Below are positions 1-14,258 of a DNA stretch of 64,000 bases, piece by piece (the first letter of the stretch is position 1; every line of letters begins with the position of its first letter). The stretch covers positions 3,423,501-3,487,500 of the forward strand of contig JAWQEG010000286.1 in NCBI GenBank assembly GCA_033782935.1. Direction: 5' to 3'. This DNA is from Petrolisthes cinctipes. Taxonomy: Eukaryota; Arthropoda; Malacostraca; Decapoda; Porcellanidae. The position numbers and the translations under genes are program-made. Under the pieces are notes generated by a model that ran no database searches, was not told the origin of the DNA, and saw only the letters and a list, made by a program, of their open reading frames with translations.

Positions 1-5
1 TGAAA

Positions 6-3000
6 GATCGATTTTCAGTATGTTTTGAGCATGTATTTTGAAAATACTCTAACACGGAGTAGGCATGTACAGATCGCTTCTGGGACCCCTAAATATCGAA
101 TTTTCGGGTGTTTTGGGACTGAATTTGAGATATCGACTTTTTGGCACCTAAAAGATCGATTTTTAGCATGTTTTTAACCTATATTTTGAAAATATTCTAG
201 CACTGAGTAGGCATGTACAGATTGCTTCTGGGACCCCAAAATATCGAATTTTCGGGTTTTTGGGGCCAGAATTTGAGATATAAACGGGTACAGAAGATGC
301 ATGCACATATCGACTTTTGGGCACCTAAAAGATCGATTTTCAGTATGTTTTTGGCCTGTATTTTGAAAATACTCTAACACGGAGTAGGCATGTACAGATA
401 CCTTCTGGGACCTCTAAATATCGAATTTTCGGGTGTTTTGGGACTGAATTTGAGATATCGATTTTTTGGCACCTAAAATGTCGATTTTTAGCATGTTTTT
501 AGCCTATATTTTGAAAATATTCTAGCACTGTGTAGGCATGTACAGATTGCTTCTGGGACCCCAAAATATTGAATTTTCGGGTGTTTTGAGCCTGAATTTG
601 AGATATAAACGATTACAGAAGATACATGCACATATTGACTTTGGGCATCTAAAATATCGATTTTCAGCATGTTTTGGGCCTGTATTTTGAAAATACTCTA
701 ACACTGAGTAGGCATGTACAGATTGCTTCTGGGACCCCAAAATATTGAATTTTCGGGTGTTTTGAGCCTGAATTTGAGATATAAACGGGTACTGAAGATG
801 CATGCACATATCGACTTTTGTACACCTAAAAGATCGATTTTCAGTATGTTTTGAGCATGTATTTTGAAAATACTCTAACACGTAGTAGGCATGTACAGAT
901 CGCTTCTGGGACCCCTAAATATCGAATTTTCGAGTGTTTTGGGACTGAATTTGAGATATCGACTTTTTGGCACCTAAAAGATCGATTTTTAGCATGTTTT
1001 TAGCCTATATTTTGAAAATATTCTAGCACTGTACAGATTGCTTCTGGGACCCCAAAATATTGAATTTTCGGGTGTTTTGAGCCTGAATTTGAGATATAAA
1101 CGGGTACAGAAGATACATGCACATATTGACTTTGGGCATCTAAAATATCGATTTTCAGCATGTTTTGGGCCTGTATTTTGAAAATACTCTAACACTGAGT
1201 AGGCATGTACAGATTGCTTCTGGGACCCCAAAATATTGAATTTTCGGGTGTTTTGAGCCTGAATTTGAGATATAAACGGGTACTGAAGATGCATGCACAT
1301 ATCGACTTTTGTGCACCTAAAAGATCGATTTTCAGTATGCTTTGAGCATGTATTTTGAAAATACTCTAACACGGAGTAGGCATGTACAGATCGCTTCTGG
1401 GACCCCTAAATATCGAATTTTCGGGTGTTTAGGGCCAGAATTTGAGATTTAAACGGGTACAGAAGATGCATGCACATATCGACTTTTGGGCACCTAAAAG
1501 ATCGATTTGCAGTATGTTTTTGGCCTGTATTTTGAAAATACTCTAACACGGAGTAGGCATGTACAGATACCTTCTGGGACATCTAAATATCGAATTTTCG
1601 GGTGTTTTGGGACTAAATTTGAGATATAGATTTTTTGGCACCTAAAATGTCGATTTTTAGCATGCTTTTAGCCTATTTTTTGAAAATATTCTAGCACTGT
1701 GTAGGCATGTACAGATTGCTTCTGGGACCCCAAAATATTGAATTTTCGGGTGTTTTGAGCCTGAATTTGAGATATAAACGGGTACAGAAGATACATGCAC
1801 ATATTGACTTTGGGCATCTAAAATATCGATTTTCAGCATGTTTTGGGCCTGTATTTTGAAAATACTCTAACACTGAGAAAGTATGTACAGATTGCTTCTG
1901 GGACCCCAAAATATTGAATTTTCGGGTGTTTTGAGCCTGAATTTGAGATATAAACGGGTACTGAAGATGCATGCACATATCGACTTTTGTGCACCTAAAA
2001 GATCGATTTTCAGTATGTTTTGAGCATGTATTTTGCAAATACTCTAACACGGAGTAGGCATGTACAGATCGCTTCTGGGACCCCTAAATATCGAATTTTC
2101 GGGTGTTTTGGGACTGAATTTGAGATATCGACTTTTTGGTACCTAAAAGATCGATTTTTAGCATGTTTTCAGCCTATATTTTGAAAATATTCTAGCACTG
2201 AGTAGGCATGTACAGATTGCTTCTGGGACCCCAAAATATTGAATTTTTGGATGTTTTGAGCCTGAATTTGAGATATAAACGGGTACAGAAGATACATGCA
2301 CATATTTACTTTGGGCATCTAAAATATCGATTTTCAGCATGTTTTGGGCCTGTATTTTGAAAATACTCTAACACTGAGTAGGCATGTACAGATTGCTTCT
2401 GGGACCCCCAAATATTGATTTTTCGGTTGTTTTGAGTCTGAATTTGAGATATAAACGGGTACTGAAGATGCATGCACATATCGACTTTTGTGCACCTAAA
2501 AGATCGATTTTCAGTATGTTTTGAGCATGTATTTTGAAAATACTCTAACACGGAGTAGGCATGTACAGATCGCTTCTGGGACCCCTAAATATCGAATTTT
2601 CGGGTGTTTAGGGCCAGAATTTGAGATATAAACGGGTACAGAAGATGCATGCACATATCGACTTTTGGGCACCTAAAAGATCGATTTTCAGTATGTTTTT
2701 GGCCTGTATTTTGAAAATACTCTAACACGGAGTAGGCATGTACAGATACCTTCTGGGACCTCTAAATATCGAATTTACGGGTGTTTTGGGACTGAATTTG
2801 AGATATCGATTTTTTGGCACCTAAAATGTCGATTTTTAGCATGTTTTTAGCCTATATTTTGAAAATATTCTAGCACTGTGTAGGCATGTACAGATTGCTT
2901 CTGGGACCCCAAAATATTGAATTTTCGGGTGTTTTGAGCCTGAATTTGATATATACACGGGTACAGAAGATACATGCACATATTGACTTTGGGCACCAAA

Positions 3001-6000
3001 AATATCAATTTTCAGCATGTTTTGGGCCTGAATTTTGAAAATACTCTAACACGGAGTAGGCATGTACAGATCGCTTCTAGGACCCCAAAATATCGAATTT
3101 TCGGGTGTTTAGGGCCAGAATTTGAGGTATAAACGGGTACAGAAGATGCATGCACATATCGACTTTTGGGCACCTAAAAGATCGATTTTCAGTATGTTTT
3201 TGGCCTGTATTTTGAAAATACTCTAACACGGAGTAGGCATGTACAGATACCTTCTGGGACCTCTAAATACCGAATTTTCGGGTGTTTTGGGACTGAATTT
3301 GAGATATCGACTTTTTGGCACCTAAAAGATCGATTTTTAGCATGTTTTTAGCCTATATTTTGAAAATATTCTAGCACTGAGTGGGCATGTACAGATTGCT
3401 TCTGGGACCCCAAAATATTGAATTTTCGGGTGTTTTGAGCCTGAATTTGAGATATAAACGGGTACAGAAGATACATGCACATATTGACTTTGGGCATCTA
3501 AAATATCGATTTTCAGCATGTTTTGGGCCTGTATTTTGAAAATACTCTAACACTGAGTAGGCATGTAAAGATTGCTTCTGGGACCCCAAAATATTGAATT
3601 TTCGGTTGTTTTGAGCCTGAATTTGAGATATAAACGGGTACTGAAGATGCATGCACATATCGACTTTTGTGCACCTAAAAGATCGATTTTCAGTATGTTT
3701 TGAGCATGTATTTTGAAAATACTCTAACACGGAGTAGGCATGTACAGATCGCTTCTGGGACCCCTAAATATCGAATTTTCGGGTGTTTTGGGACTGAATT
3801 TGAGATATCGACTTTTTGGCACCTAAAAGATCGATTTTTAGCATGTTTTTAGCCTATATTTTGAAAATATTCTAGCACTGAGTAGGCATGTACAGATTGC
3901 TTCTGGGACCCCAAAATATTGAATTTTCGGGTGTTTTGAGCCTGAATTTGAGATATAAACGGGTACAGAAGATGCATGCACATATCGACTTTTGGGCACC
4001 TAAAAGATCGATTTTCAGTATGTTTTTGGCCTGTATTTTGAAAATACTCTAACACGGAGTAGGCATGTACAGATACCTTCTGGGACCTCTAAATATCGAA
4101 TTTTCGGGTGTTTTGTGACTGAATTTGAAAAATCGATTTTTTGGCACCTAAAATGTCGATTTTTAGCATGTTTTTTGGAATATATTTTGAAAATATTCTA
4201 GCACTGTGTAGGCATGTACAGATTGCTTCTGGGACCCCAAAATATTTAATTTTCGGGTGTTTTGAGCCTGAATTTGAGATATAAACGGGTACTGAAGATG
4301 CATGCACATATCGACTTTTGTGCACCTAAAAGATCGATTTTCAGTATGTTTTGAGCATGTATTTTGAAAATACTCTAATACTGAGTAGCCATGTACAGAT
4401 CGCTTCTGGGACCCCTAAATATCGAATTTTCGGGTGTTTTGGGACTGAATTTGAGATATAAACGGGTACAGAAGATACATGCACATATTGACTTTGGTCA
4501 TCTAAAATATCGATTTTCAGCATGTTTTGGGCCTGTATTTTGAAAATACTCTAACACTGAGTAGGCATGTACAGATTGCTTCTGGGACCCCAAAATATTG
4601 AATTTTCGGGTGTTTTGAGCCTGAATTTGAGATATAAACTGGTACTGAAGATGCATGCACATATCGACTTTTGTGCACCTAAAAGATCGATTTTCAGTAT
4701 GTTTTGAGCATGTATTTTGAAAATACTCTAACACGGAGTAGGCATGTACAGATCGCTTCTGGGACCCCTAAATATCGAATTTTCGGGTGTTTTGGGACTG
4801 AATTTGAGATATCGACTTTTTGGCACCTAAAAGATCGATTTTTAGCATGTTTTTAGCCTATATTTTGAAAATATTCTAGCATTGAGTAGGCATGTACAGA
4901 TTGCTTCTGGGACCACAAAATATTGAATTTTCGGGTGTTTTGAGCCTGAATTTGAGATATAAACGGGTACAGAAGATACATGCACATATTGACTTTGGGC
5001 ACCAAAAATATCGATTTTCAGCATGTTTTGGGCCTGAATTTTGAAAATAATCTAACACGGAGTAGGCATGTACAGATCGCTTCTGGGACCTCTAAATATC
5101 GAATTTTCGGGTGTTTTGGGACTGAATTTGAGATATCGATTTTTTGGCACCTAAAATGTCGATTTTTAGCATGTTTTTAGCCTATATTTTGAAAATATTC
5201 TAGCACTGTGTAGGCATGTACAGATTGCTTCTGGGACCCCAAAATATTGAATTTTCGGGTGTTTTGAGCCTGAATTTGAGATATAAACGGGTACAGAAGA
5301 TACATGCACATATTGACTTTGGGCATCTAAAATATCGATTTTCAGCATGTTTTGGGCCTGTATTTTGAAAATACTCTAACACTGAGTAGGCATGTACAGA
5401 TTGCTTCTGGGACCCAAAATATTGAATTTTAGGGTGTTTTGAGCCTGAATTTGAGATATAAACGGGTACTGAAGATGCATGCACATATCGACTTTTGTGC
5501 ACCTAAAAGATCGATTTTCAGTATGTTTTGAGCATGTATTTTGAAAATACTCTAACACGGAGTAGGCATGTACAGATCGCTTCTGGGACCCCTAAATATC
5601 GAATTTTCGGGTGTTTTGGGACTGAATTTGAGATATCGACTTTTTGGCACCTATAAGATCGATTTTTGGCATGTTTTTAGCCTATATTTTGAAAATATTC
5701 TAGCACTGAGTAAGCATGTACAGATTGGTTCTGGGACCCCAAAATATTGAATTTTCGGGTGTTTCGAGCCTGAATTTGATATATAAACGGGTACAGAAGA
5801 TACATGCACATATTGACTTTGGGCATCTAAAATATCGATTTTCAGCATGTTTTGTGCCTGTATTTTGAAAATACTCTAACACTGAGTAGGCATGTACAGA
5901 TTGCTTCTTGGACCCCAAAATATTGAATTTTCGGGTGTTTTGAGCCTGAATTTGAGATATAAACGGGTACTGAAGATGCATGCACATATCGACTTTTGTG

Positions 6001-7335
6001 CACCTAAAAGATCGATTTTCAGTATGTTTTGAGCATGTATTTTGAAAATACTCTAACACGGAGTAGGCATGTACAGATCGCTTCTGGGACCCCTAAATAT
6101 CGAATTTTCGGGTGTTTTGGGACTGAATTTGAGATATCGACTTTTTGGCACCTAAAAGATCGATTTTTAGCTTGTTTTTAGCCTATATTTTGAAAATATT
6201 TTAGCACTGAGTAGGCATGTACAGATTGCTACTGGGACCCCAAAATATTGAATTTTCGGGTGTTTTGAGCCTGAATTTGAGATATAAACGGGTACAGAAG
6301 ATACATGCACATATTGACTTTGGGCACCAAAAATATCGATTTTCAGCATGTTTTGGGCCTGAATTTTGAAAATAATCTAACACGGAGTAGGCATGTACAG
6401 ATACCTTCTGGGACCTCTAAATATCGAATTTTCGGGTGTTTTGGGACTGAATTTGAGATATCGATTTTTTGGCCCCTAAAATGTCGATTTTTAGCATGTT
6501 TTTAGCCTATATTTTGAAAATATTCTAGCACTGTGTAGGCATGTACAGATTTCTTCTGGGACCCCAAAATATTGAATTTTCGGGTGTTTTGAGCCTGAAT
6601 TTGAGATATAAACGGGTACAGAAGATACATGCACATATTGACTTTGGGCATCTAAAATATCGATTTTCAATATGTTTTGGGCCTGTATTCTGAAAATACT
6701 CTAACACTCAGTAGGCATGTACAGATTGCTTCTGGGACCCCAAAATATTGAATTTTCGGGTGTTTTGAGCCTGAATTTGAGATATAAACGGGTACTGAAG
6801 ATGCATGCACATATCGACTTTTGTGCACCTGAAAGATCGATTTTCAGTATGTTTTGAGCATGTATTTTGAAAATACTCTAACACTGAGTAGGCATGTACA
6901 GATCGCTTCTGGGACCCCTAAATATCGAATTTTCGTGTGTTTTGGGACTGAATTTGAGATATCGACTTTTTGGCACCTAAAAGATCGATTTTTAGCATGT
7001 TTTTAGCCTAAATTTTGAAAATGTTCTAGCACTGAGTAGACATGTACAGATTGCTTCTGGGACCCCAAAATATTGAATTTTCGGGTGTTTTGAGCCTGAA
7101 TTTGAGATATAAACGGGTACAGAAGATACATGCACATATTGACTTTGGGCACCAAAAATATCGATTTTCAGCAAGTTTTGGGCCTGAATTTTGAAAATAC
7201 TCTAACACGGAGTAGGCATGTACAGATCGCTTCTGGGACCCCAAAATATCGAATTTTCGGGTGTTTAGGGCCAGAATTTGAGATATAAACGGGTACAGAA
7301 GATGCATGCACATATCGACTTTTGGGCACCTAAAA
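6..7335. repeat. Array domain 1: irregular, rich in fused units
   Basis: Forty-four units with frequent breaks in the A-B-C order. Fused units: B/C1 at 154-330 and 3829-4005; A/C1 at 1323-1499 and 2502-2678; B'/C2 at 4154-4331; A/B' at 4332-4507; C1/A' at 5009-5156 and 6334-6481. A lone short-B unit (10-bp deletion) starts at 980. Unit starts at 4685, 4833, 5009, 5157 and 5333 recur exactly 1,325 bp later (6010 to 6658). The shared fused C1/A' unit shows a tandem duplication of about 1.3 kb. Confidence 0.85.
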
Positions 7336-10300
7336 GATCGATTTTCACTATGTTTTTGGCCTGTATTTTGAAAATACTCTAACACGGAGTAGGCATGGAC
7401 AGATACCTTATGGGACCTCTAAATATCGAATTTTCGGGTGTTTTGGGACTGAATTTGAGATATCGACTTTTTGGCACCTAAAAGATCGATTTTTAGCATG
7501 TTTTTAGCCTATATTTCGAAAATATTCTAGCACTGAGTAGGCATGTACAGATTGCTTCTGGGACCCCAAAATATTGAATTATCGGGTGTTTTGAGCCTGA
7601 ATTTGAGATATAAACGGGTACTGAAGATGCATGCACATATCGACTTTTGTGCACCTAAAAGATCGATTTTCAGTATGTTTTGAGCATGTATTTTGAAAAT
7701 ACTCTAACACGGAGTAGGCATGTACAGATCGCTTCTGGGACCCCTAAATATCGAATTTTCGGGTGTTTTGGGACTGAATTTGAGATATCGACTTTTTGGC
7801 ACCTAAAAGATCGATTTTCAGCATGTTTTTAGCCTATATTTTGAAAATATTCTAGCACTGAGTAGGCATGTACAGATTGCTTCCGGAACCCCTTAATATT
7901 GAATTTTCGGGTGTTTTGAGCCTGAATTTGAGATATAAACGGGTACAGAAGATACATGCACATATTGACTTTGGGCACCAAAAATATCAAATTTTCAGCA
8001 TGTTTTGGGCCTGAATTTTGAAAATACTCTAACACGGAGTAGGCATGTACAGATACCTTCCGGGACCTCTAAATATTAAATTTTCGGGTGTTTTGGGACT
8101 GAATTTGATATCTCGATTTTTTTGGCACCTAAAATGTCGATTTTTAGCATGTTTTTAGCATATATTTTGAAAATATTCTAGCACTGTGTAGGCATGTACA
8201 GATTGCTTCTGGGACCCCAAAATATTGAATTTTCGGGTGTTTTGAGCCAGAATTTGAGATATAAACGGGTACAGAAGATACATGCACATATTGACTTTGG
8301 GCATCTAAAATATCGATTTTCAGCATGTTTTGGGCCTGAATTTTGAAAATAATCTAACACGGACTAGGCATGTACAGATTGCTTCTGGGACCCCAAAATA
8401 TTGAATTTTCGGGTGTTTTGAGCCTGAATTTGAGATATTAACGGGTACTGAAGATGCATGCACATATCGACTTTTGTGCACCTAAAAGATCGATTTTCAG
8501 TATGTTTTGAGCATGTATTTTGAAAATACTCTAACACGGAGTAGGCATGTACAGATCGCTTCTGGGACCCCTATATATCGAATTTTCATGTGTTTTGGGA
8601 CTGAATTTGAGATATCGACTTTTTGGAACCTAAAAGATCGATTTTTAGCATGTTTTTAGCCTATATTTTGAAAATATTCTAGCACTGAGTAGGCATGTAC
8701 AGATTGCTTCTGGGACCCCAAAATATTGAATTTTCGGGTGTTTTGAGCCTGAATTTGAGATATAAACGGGTACAGAAGATACATGCACATATTGACTTTG
8801 GGCACCAAAAATATCGATTTTCAGCATGTTTTGGGCCTGAATTTTGAAAATACTCTAACACGGAGTAGGCATGTACAGATCGCTTCTGGGACCCCAAAAT
8901 ATCGAATTTTCGGGTGTTTAGGGCCAGAATTTGAGATATAAACGGGTACAGAAGATGCATGCACATATCGACTTTTGGGCACCTAAAAGATCGATTTTCA
9001 CTATGTTTTTGGCCTGTATTTTGAAAATACTCTAACACGGAGTAGGCATGGACAGATACCTTCTGGGACCTCTAAATATCGAATTTTCGGGTGTTTTGGG
9101 ACTGAATTTGAGATATCGATTTTTTGGCACCTAAAATGTCGATTTTTAGCATGTTTTTAGCCTATATTTTGAAAATATTGTAGCACTGTGTAGGCATGTA
9201 CAGATTGCTTCTGGGACCCCAAAATATTGAATTTTAGGGTGTTTTGAGCCTGAATTTGAGATATAAACGGGTACTGAAGATACATGCACATATCGACTTT
9301 TCTGCACCTAAAAGATCGATTTTCAGTATGTTTTGAGCATGTATTTTGAAAATACTCTAACACGGAGTAGGCATGTACAGATCGCTTCTGGGACCCCTAA
9401 ATATAGAATTTTCGGGTGTTTTGGGACTGAATTTGAGATATCGACTTTTTGGCACCTAAAAGATCGATTTTTAGCATGTTTTTAGCCTATATTTCGAAAA
9501 TATTCTAGCACTGAGTAGGCATGTACAGATTGCTTCTGGGACCCCAAAATATTGAATTATCGGGTGTTTTGAGCCTGAATTTGAGATATAAACGGGTACT
9601 GAAGATGCATGCACATATCGACTTTTGTGCACCTAAAAGATCGATTTTCAGTATGTTTTGAGCATGTATTTTGAAAATACTCTAACACGGAGTAGGCATG
9701 TACAGATCGCTTCTGGGACCCCTAAATATCGAATTTTCGGGTGTTTTGGGACTGAATTTGAGATATCGACTTTTTGGCACCTAAAAGATCGATTTTCAGC
9801 ATGTTTTTAGTCTATATTTTGAAAATATTCTAGCACTGAGTAGGCATGTACAGATTGCTTCCGGGACCCCTTAATATTGAATTTTCGGGTGTTTTGAGCC
9901 TGAATTTGAGATATAAACGGGTACAGAAGATACATGCACATATTGACTTTGGGCACCAAAAATATCAAATTTTCAGCATGTTTTGGGCCTGAATTTTGAA
10001 AATACTCTAACACGGAGTAGGCATGTACAGATACCTTCTGGGACCTCTAAATATTGAATTTTCGGGTGTTTTGGGACTGAATTTGATATCTCGATTTTTT
10101 TGGCACCTAAAATGTCGATTTTTAGCATGTTTTTAGCATATATTTTGAAAATATTCTAGCACTGTGTAGGCATGTACAGATTGCTTCTGGGACCCCAAAA
10201 TATTGAATTTTCGGGTGTTTTGAGCCAGAATTTGAGATATAAACGGGTACAGAAGATACATGCACATATTGACTTTGGGCATCTAAAATATCGATTTTCA

Positions 10301-11290
10301 GCATGTTTTGGGCCTGAATTTTGAAAATAATCTAACACGGAGTAGGCATGTACAGATTGCTTCTGGGACCCCAAAATATTGAATTTTCGGGTGTTTTGAG
10401 CCTGAATTTGAGATATAAACGGGTACTGAAGATGCATGCACATATCGACTTTTGTGCACCTAAAAGATCGATTTTCAGTATGTTTTGAGCATGTATTTTG
10501 AAAATACTCTAACACGGAGTAGGCATGTACAGATCGCTTCTGGGACCGCTATATATCGAATTTTCATGTGTTTTGGGACTGAATTTGAGATATCGACTTT
10601 TTGGAACCTAAAAGATCGATTTTTAGCATGTTTTTAGCCTATATTTTGAAAATATTCTAGCACTGAGTAGGCATGTACAGATTGCTTCTGGGACCCCAAA
10701 ATATTGAATTTTCGGGTGTTTTGAGCATGAATTTGAGATATAAACGGGTACAGAAGATACATGCACATATTGACTTTGGGCACCAAAAATATCGATTTTC
10801 AGTATGTTTTTGGCCTGTATTTTGAAAATACTCTAACACGGAGTAGGCATGTACAGATACCTTCTGGGACCTCTAAATATCGAATTTTCGGGTGTTTTGG
10901 GACTGAATTTGAGATATCGATTTTTTGGCACCTAAAATGTCGATTTTTAGCATGTTTTTAGCCTATTTTTTGAAAATATTCTAGCACTGTGTAGGCATGT
11001 ACAGATTGCTTCTGCGACCACAAAATATTGAATTTTCGGGTGTTTTGAGCCTGAATTTGAGATATAAACGGGTACAGAAGATACATGCACATATTGACTT
11101 TGGGCATCTAAAATATCGATTTTCAGCATGTTTTGGGCCTGTATTTTGAAAATACTCTAACACTGAGTAGGCATGTACAGATTGCTTCTGGGATCCCAAA
11201 ATATTGAATTTTTGGGTGTTTTGAGCATGAATTTGAGATATAAACGTGTACTGAAGATGCATGCACATATCGACTTTTGTGCACCTAAAA
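7336..11290. repeat. Array domain 2: 1,978-bp tandem duplication
   Basis: Unit starts 7484, 7661, 7809, 7985, 8135, 8311, 8488 and 8636 all recur at +1,978 (9462 to 10614). Rare variants are shared: tatttcgaaaat, gaattatcggg, cccttaatatt, the tatcaaatttt junction, gatatctcgattttttt (a 150-bp C1/A' fusion), aataatctaac, ctatatatcg and ttggaacc. Other fused units are B/C2 at 7484 and 9462, B'/C2 at 9137, and a direct B-to-A' join at 10790 where C1 is missing. Confidence 0.87.
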
Positions 11291-12793
11291 GATCGATTTT
11301 CAGTATGTTTTGAGCATGTATTTTGAAAATACTCTAACACGGAGTAGGCATGTACAGATCGCTTCTGGGACCCCTAAATATCGAATTTTCGGGTGTTTTG
11401 GGACTGAATTTGAGATATCGACTTTTTGGCACCTAAAAGATCGATTTTTAGCATGTTTTTAGCCTATATTTTGAAAATATTCTAGCACTGAGTAGGCATG
11501 TACAGATTGCTTCTGGGACCCCAAAATATTGAATTTTCGGGTGTTTTGAGCCTGAATTTGAGATATAAACGGGTACAGAAGATACATGCACATATTGACT
11601 TTGGGCACCAAAAATATCGATTTTCAGCATGTTTTGGGCCTGAATTTTGAAAATACTCTAACACGGAGTAGGCATGTACAGATCGCTTCTGGGACCCCAA
11701 AATATCGAATTTTCGGGTGTTTAGGGCCAGAATTTGAGATATAAACGGGTACAGAAGATGCATGCACATATCGACTTTTGGGCACCTAAAAGATCGATTT
11801 TCAGTATGTTTTTGGCCTGTATTTTGAAAATACTCTAACACGGAGTAGGCATGTACAGATCGCTTCTGGGACCCCTAAATATCGAATTTTCGGGTGTTTT
11901 GGGACTGAATTTGAGATATCGACTTTTTGGCACCTAAAAGATCGATTTTTAGCATGTTTTTAGCCTATATTTTGAAAATATTCTAGCACTGAGTAGGCAT
12001 GTACAGATTGCTTCTGGGACCCCAAAATATTGAATTTTCGGGTGTTTTGAGCCTGAATTTGAGATATAAACGGGTACAGAAGATACATGCACATATTGAC
12101 TTTGGGCACCAAAAATATCGATTTTCAGCATGTTTTGGGCCTGAATTTTGAAAATACTCTAACACGGAGTAGGCATGTACAGATCGCTTCTGGGACCCCA
12201 AAATATCGAATTTTCGGGTGTTTAGGGCCAGAATTTGAGATATAAACGGGTACAGAAGATGCATGCACATATCGACTTTTGGGCACCTAAAAGATCGATT
12301 TTCAGTATGTTTTTGGCCTGTATTTTGAAAATACTCTAACACGGAGTAGGCATGTACAGATCGCTTCTGGGACCCCTAAATATCGAATTTTCGGGTGTTT
12401 TGGGACTGAATTTGAGATATCGACTTTTTGGCACCTAAAAGATCGATTTTTAGCATGTTTTTAGCCTATATTTTGAAAATATTCTAGCACTGAGTAGGCA
12501 TGTACAGATTGCTTCTGGGACCCCAAAATATTGAATTTTCGGGTGTTTTGAGCCTGAATTTGAGATATAAACGGGTACAGAAGATACATGCACATATTGA
12601 CTTTGGGCACCAAAAATATCGATTTTCAGCATGTTTTGGGCCTGAATTTTGAAAATACTCTAACACGGAGTAGGCATGTACAGATCGCTTCTGGGACCCC
12701 AAAATATCGAATTTTCGGGTGTTTAGGGCCAGAATTTGAGATATAAACGGGTACAGAAGATGCATGCACATATCGACTTTTGGGCACCTAAAA
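11291..12793. repeat. Array domain 3: three consecutive 501-bp A-B-C1 trimers
   Basis: Trimers start at 11291, 11792 and 12293, each exactly 501 bp (148+176+177). Apart from the first 30 or so bases of the first A unit (gttttgagcatg versus tttttggcctg) I could spot no difference between copies. The A'-B'-C2 trimer expected between them is absent. The A'/A hybrid starts at 11792 and 12293 mark the joins. This looks like a young local amplification of one trimer. Confidence 0.9.
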
Positions 12794-14258
12794 GATCGAT
12801 TTTCAGTATGTTTTTGGCCTGTATTTTGAAAATACTCTAACACGGAGTAGGCATGTACAGATACCTTCTGGGACCTCTAAATATCGAATTTTCGGGTGTT
12901 TTGGGACTGAATTTGAGATATCGATTTTTTGGCACCTAAAATGTCGATTTTTAGCATGTTTTTAGCCTATATTTTGAAAATATTCTAGCACTGTGTAGGC
13001 ATGTACAGATTGCTTCTGGGACCCCAAAATATTGAATTTTCGGGTGTTTTGAGCCTGAATTTGAGATATAAACGGGTACAGAAGATACATGCACATATTG
13101 ACTTTGTGCACCTAAAAGATCGATTTTCAGTATGTTTTGAGCATGTATTTTGAAAATAATCTAACACGGAGTAGGCATGTACAGATCGCTTCTGGGACCC
13201 CTAAATATCGAATTTTCGGGTGTTTTGGGACTGAATTTGAGATATCGACTTTTTGGCACCTAAAAGACCGATTTTTAGCATGTTTTTATCCTATATTTTG
13301 AAAATATTCTAGCACTGAGTAGGCATGTACAGATTGCTTCTGGGACCCCAAAATATTGAATTTTCGGGTGTTTTGAGCCAGAATTTGAGATATAAACGGG
13401 TACAGAAGATGCATGCACATATCGACTTTTGGGCACCTAAAAGATCGATTTTCAATATGTTTTTGGCCTGTATTTTGAAAATACTCTAACACGGAGTAGG
13501 CATGTACAGATACCTTCTGGGACCTCTAAATATCGAATTTTCGGGTGTTTTGGGACTGAATTTAAGATATCGATTTTTTGGCACCTAAAATGTCGATTTT
13601 TAGCATGTTTTTAGCCTATATTTTGAAAATATTCTAGCACTGTGTAGGCATGTACAGATTGCTTCTGGGACCCCAAAATATTGAATTTTCGGGTGGTTTG
13701 AGCCTGAATTTGAGATATAAACGGGTACAGAAGATACATGCACATATTGACTTTAGGCATCTAAAATATCGATTTTCAGCATGTTTTGGGCCTGTATTTT
13801 GAAAATACTCTAACACGGAGTAGGCATGTACAGATTGCTTCTGGGACCCCAAAATATTGAATTTTCGGGTGTTTTGAGCCTGAATTTGAGATATAAACGG
13901 GTACTGAAAATGCATGCACATATCGACTTTTGTGCTCCTAAAAGATCGATTTTCAGTATGTTTTGAGCATGTATTTTGAAAATACTCTAACACGGAGTAG
14001 GCATGTACAGATCGCTTCTGGGACCCCTAAATATCGAATTTTCGGGTGTTTTGGGACTGAATTTGAGATATCGACTTTTTGGCACCTAAAAGATCGATTT
14101 TTAGCATGTTTTTAGCCTATTTTTTGGAAATATTCTAGCACTGTACAGATTGCTTGTGGGACCCCAAAATATTGAATTTTCGGGTGTTTTGAGCCTGAAT
14201 TTGAGATATAAACGGGTACAGAAGATACATGCACATATCGACTTTTGGGCACCTAAAA
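12794..14258. repeat. Array domain 4: irregular link
   Basis: Units start at 12794 (A'), 12942 (B'), 13118 (A), 13266 (B/C1 fusion), 13443 (A'), 13591 (B'), 13767 (C2), 13944 (A) and 14092. The B' unit at 12942 ends tgtgcacct and runs straight into A at 13118, so C2 is lost. The unit at 14092-14258 combines the 10-bp B deletion with a C1 end (167 bp). Confidence 0.82.
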
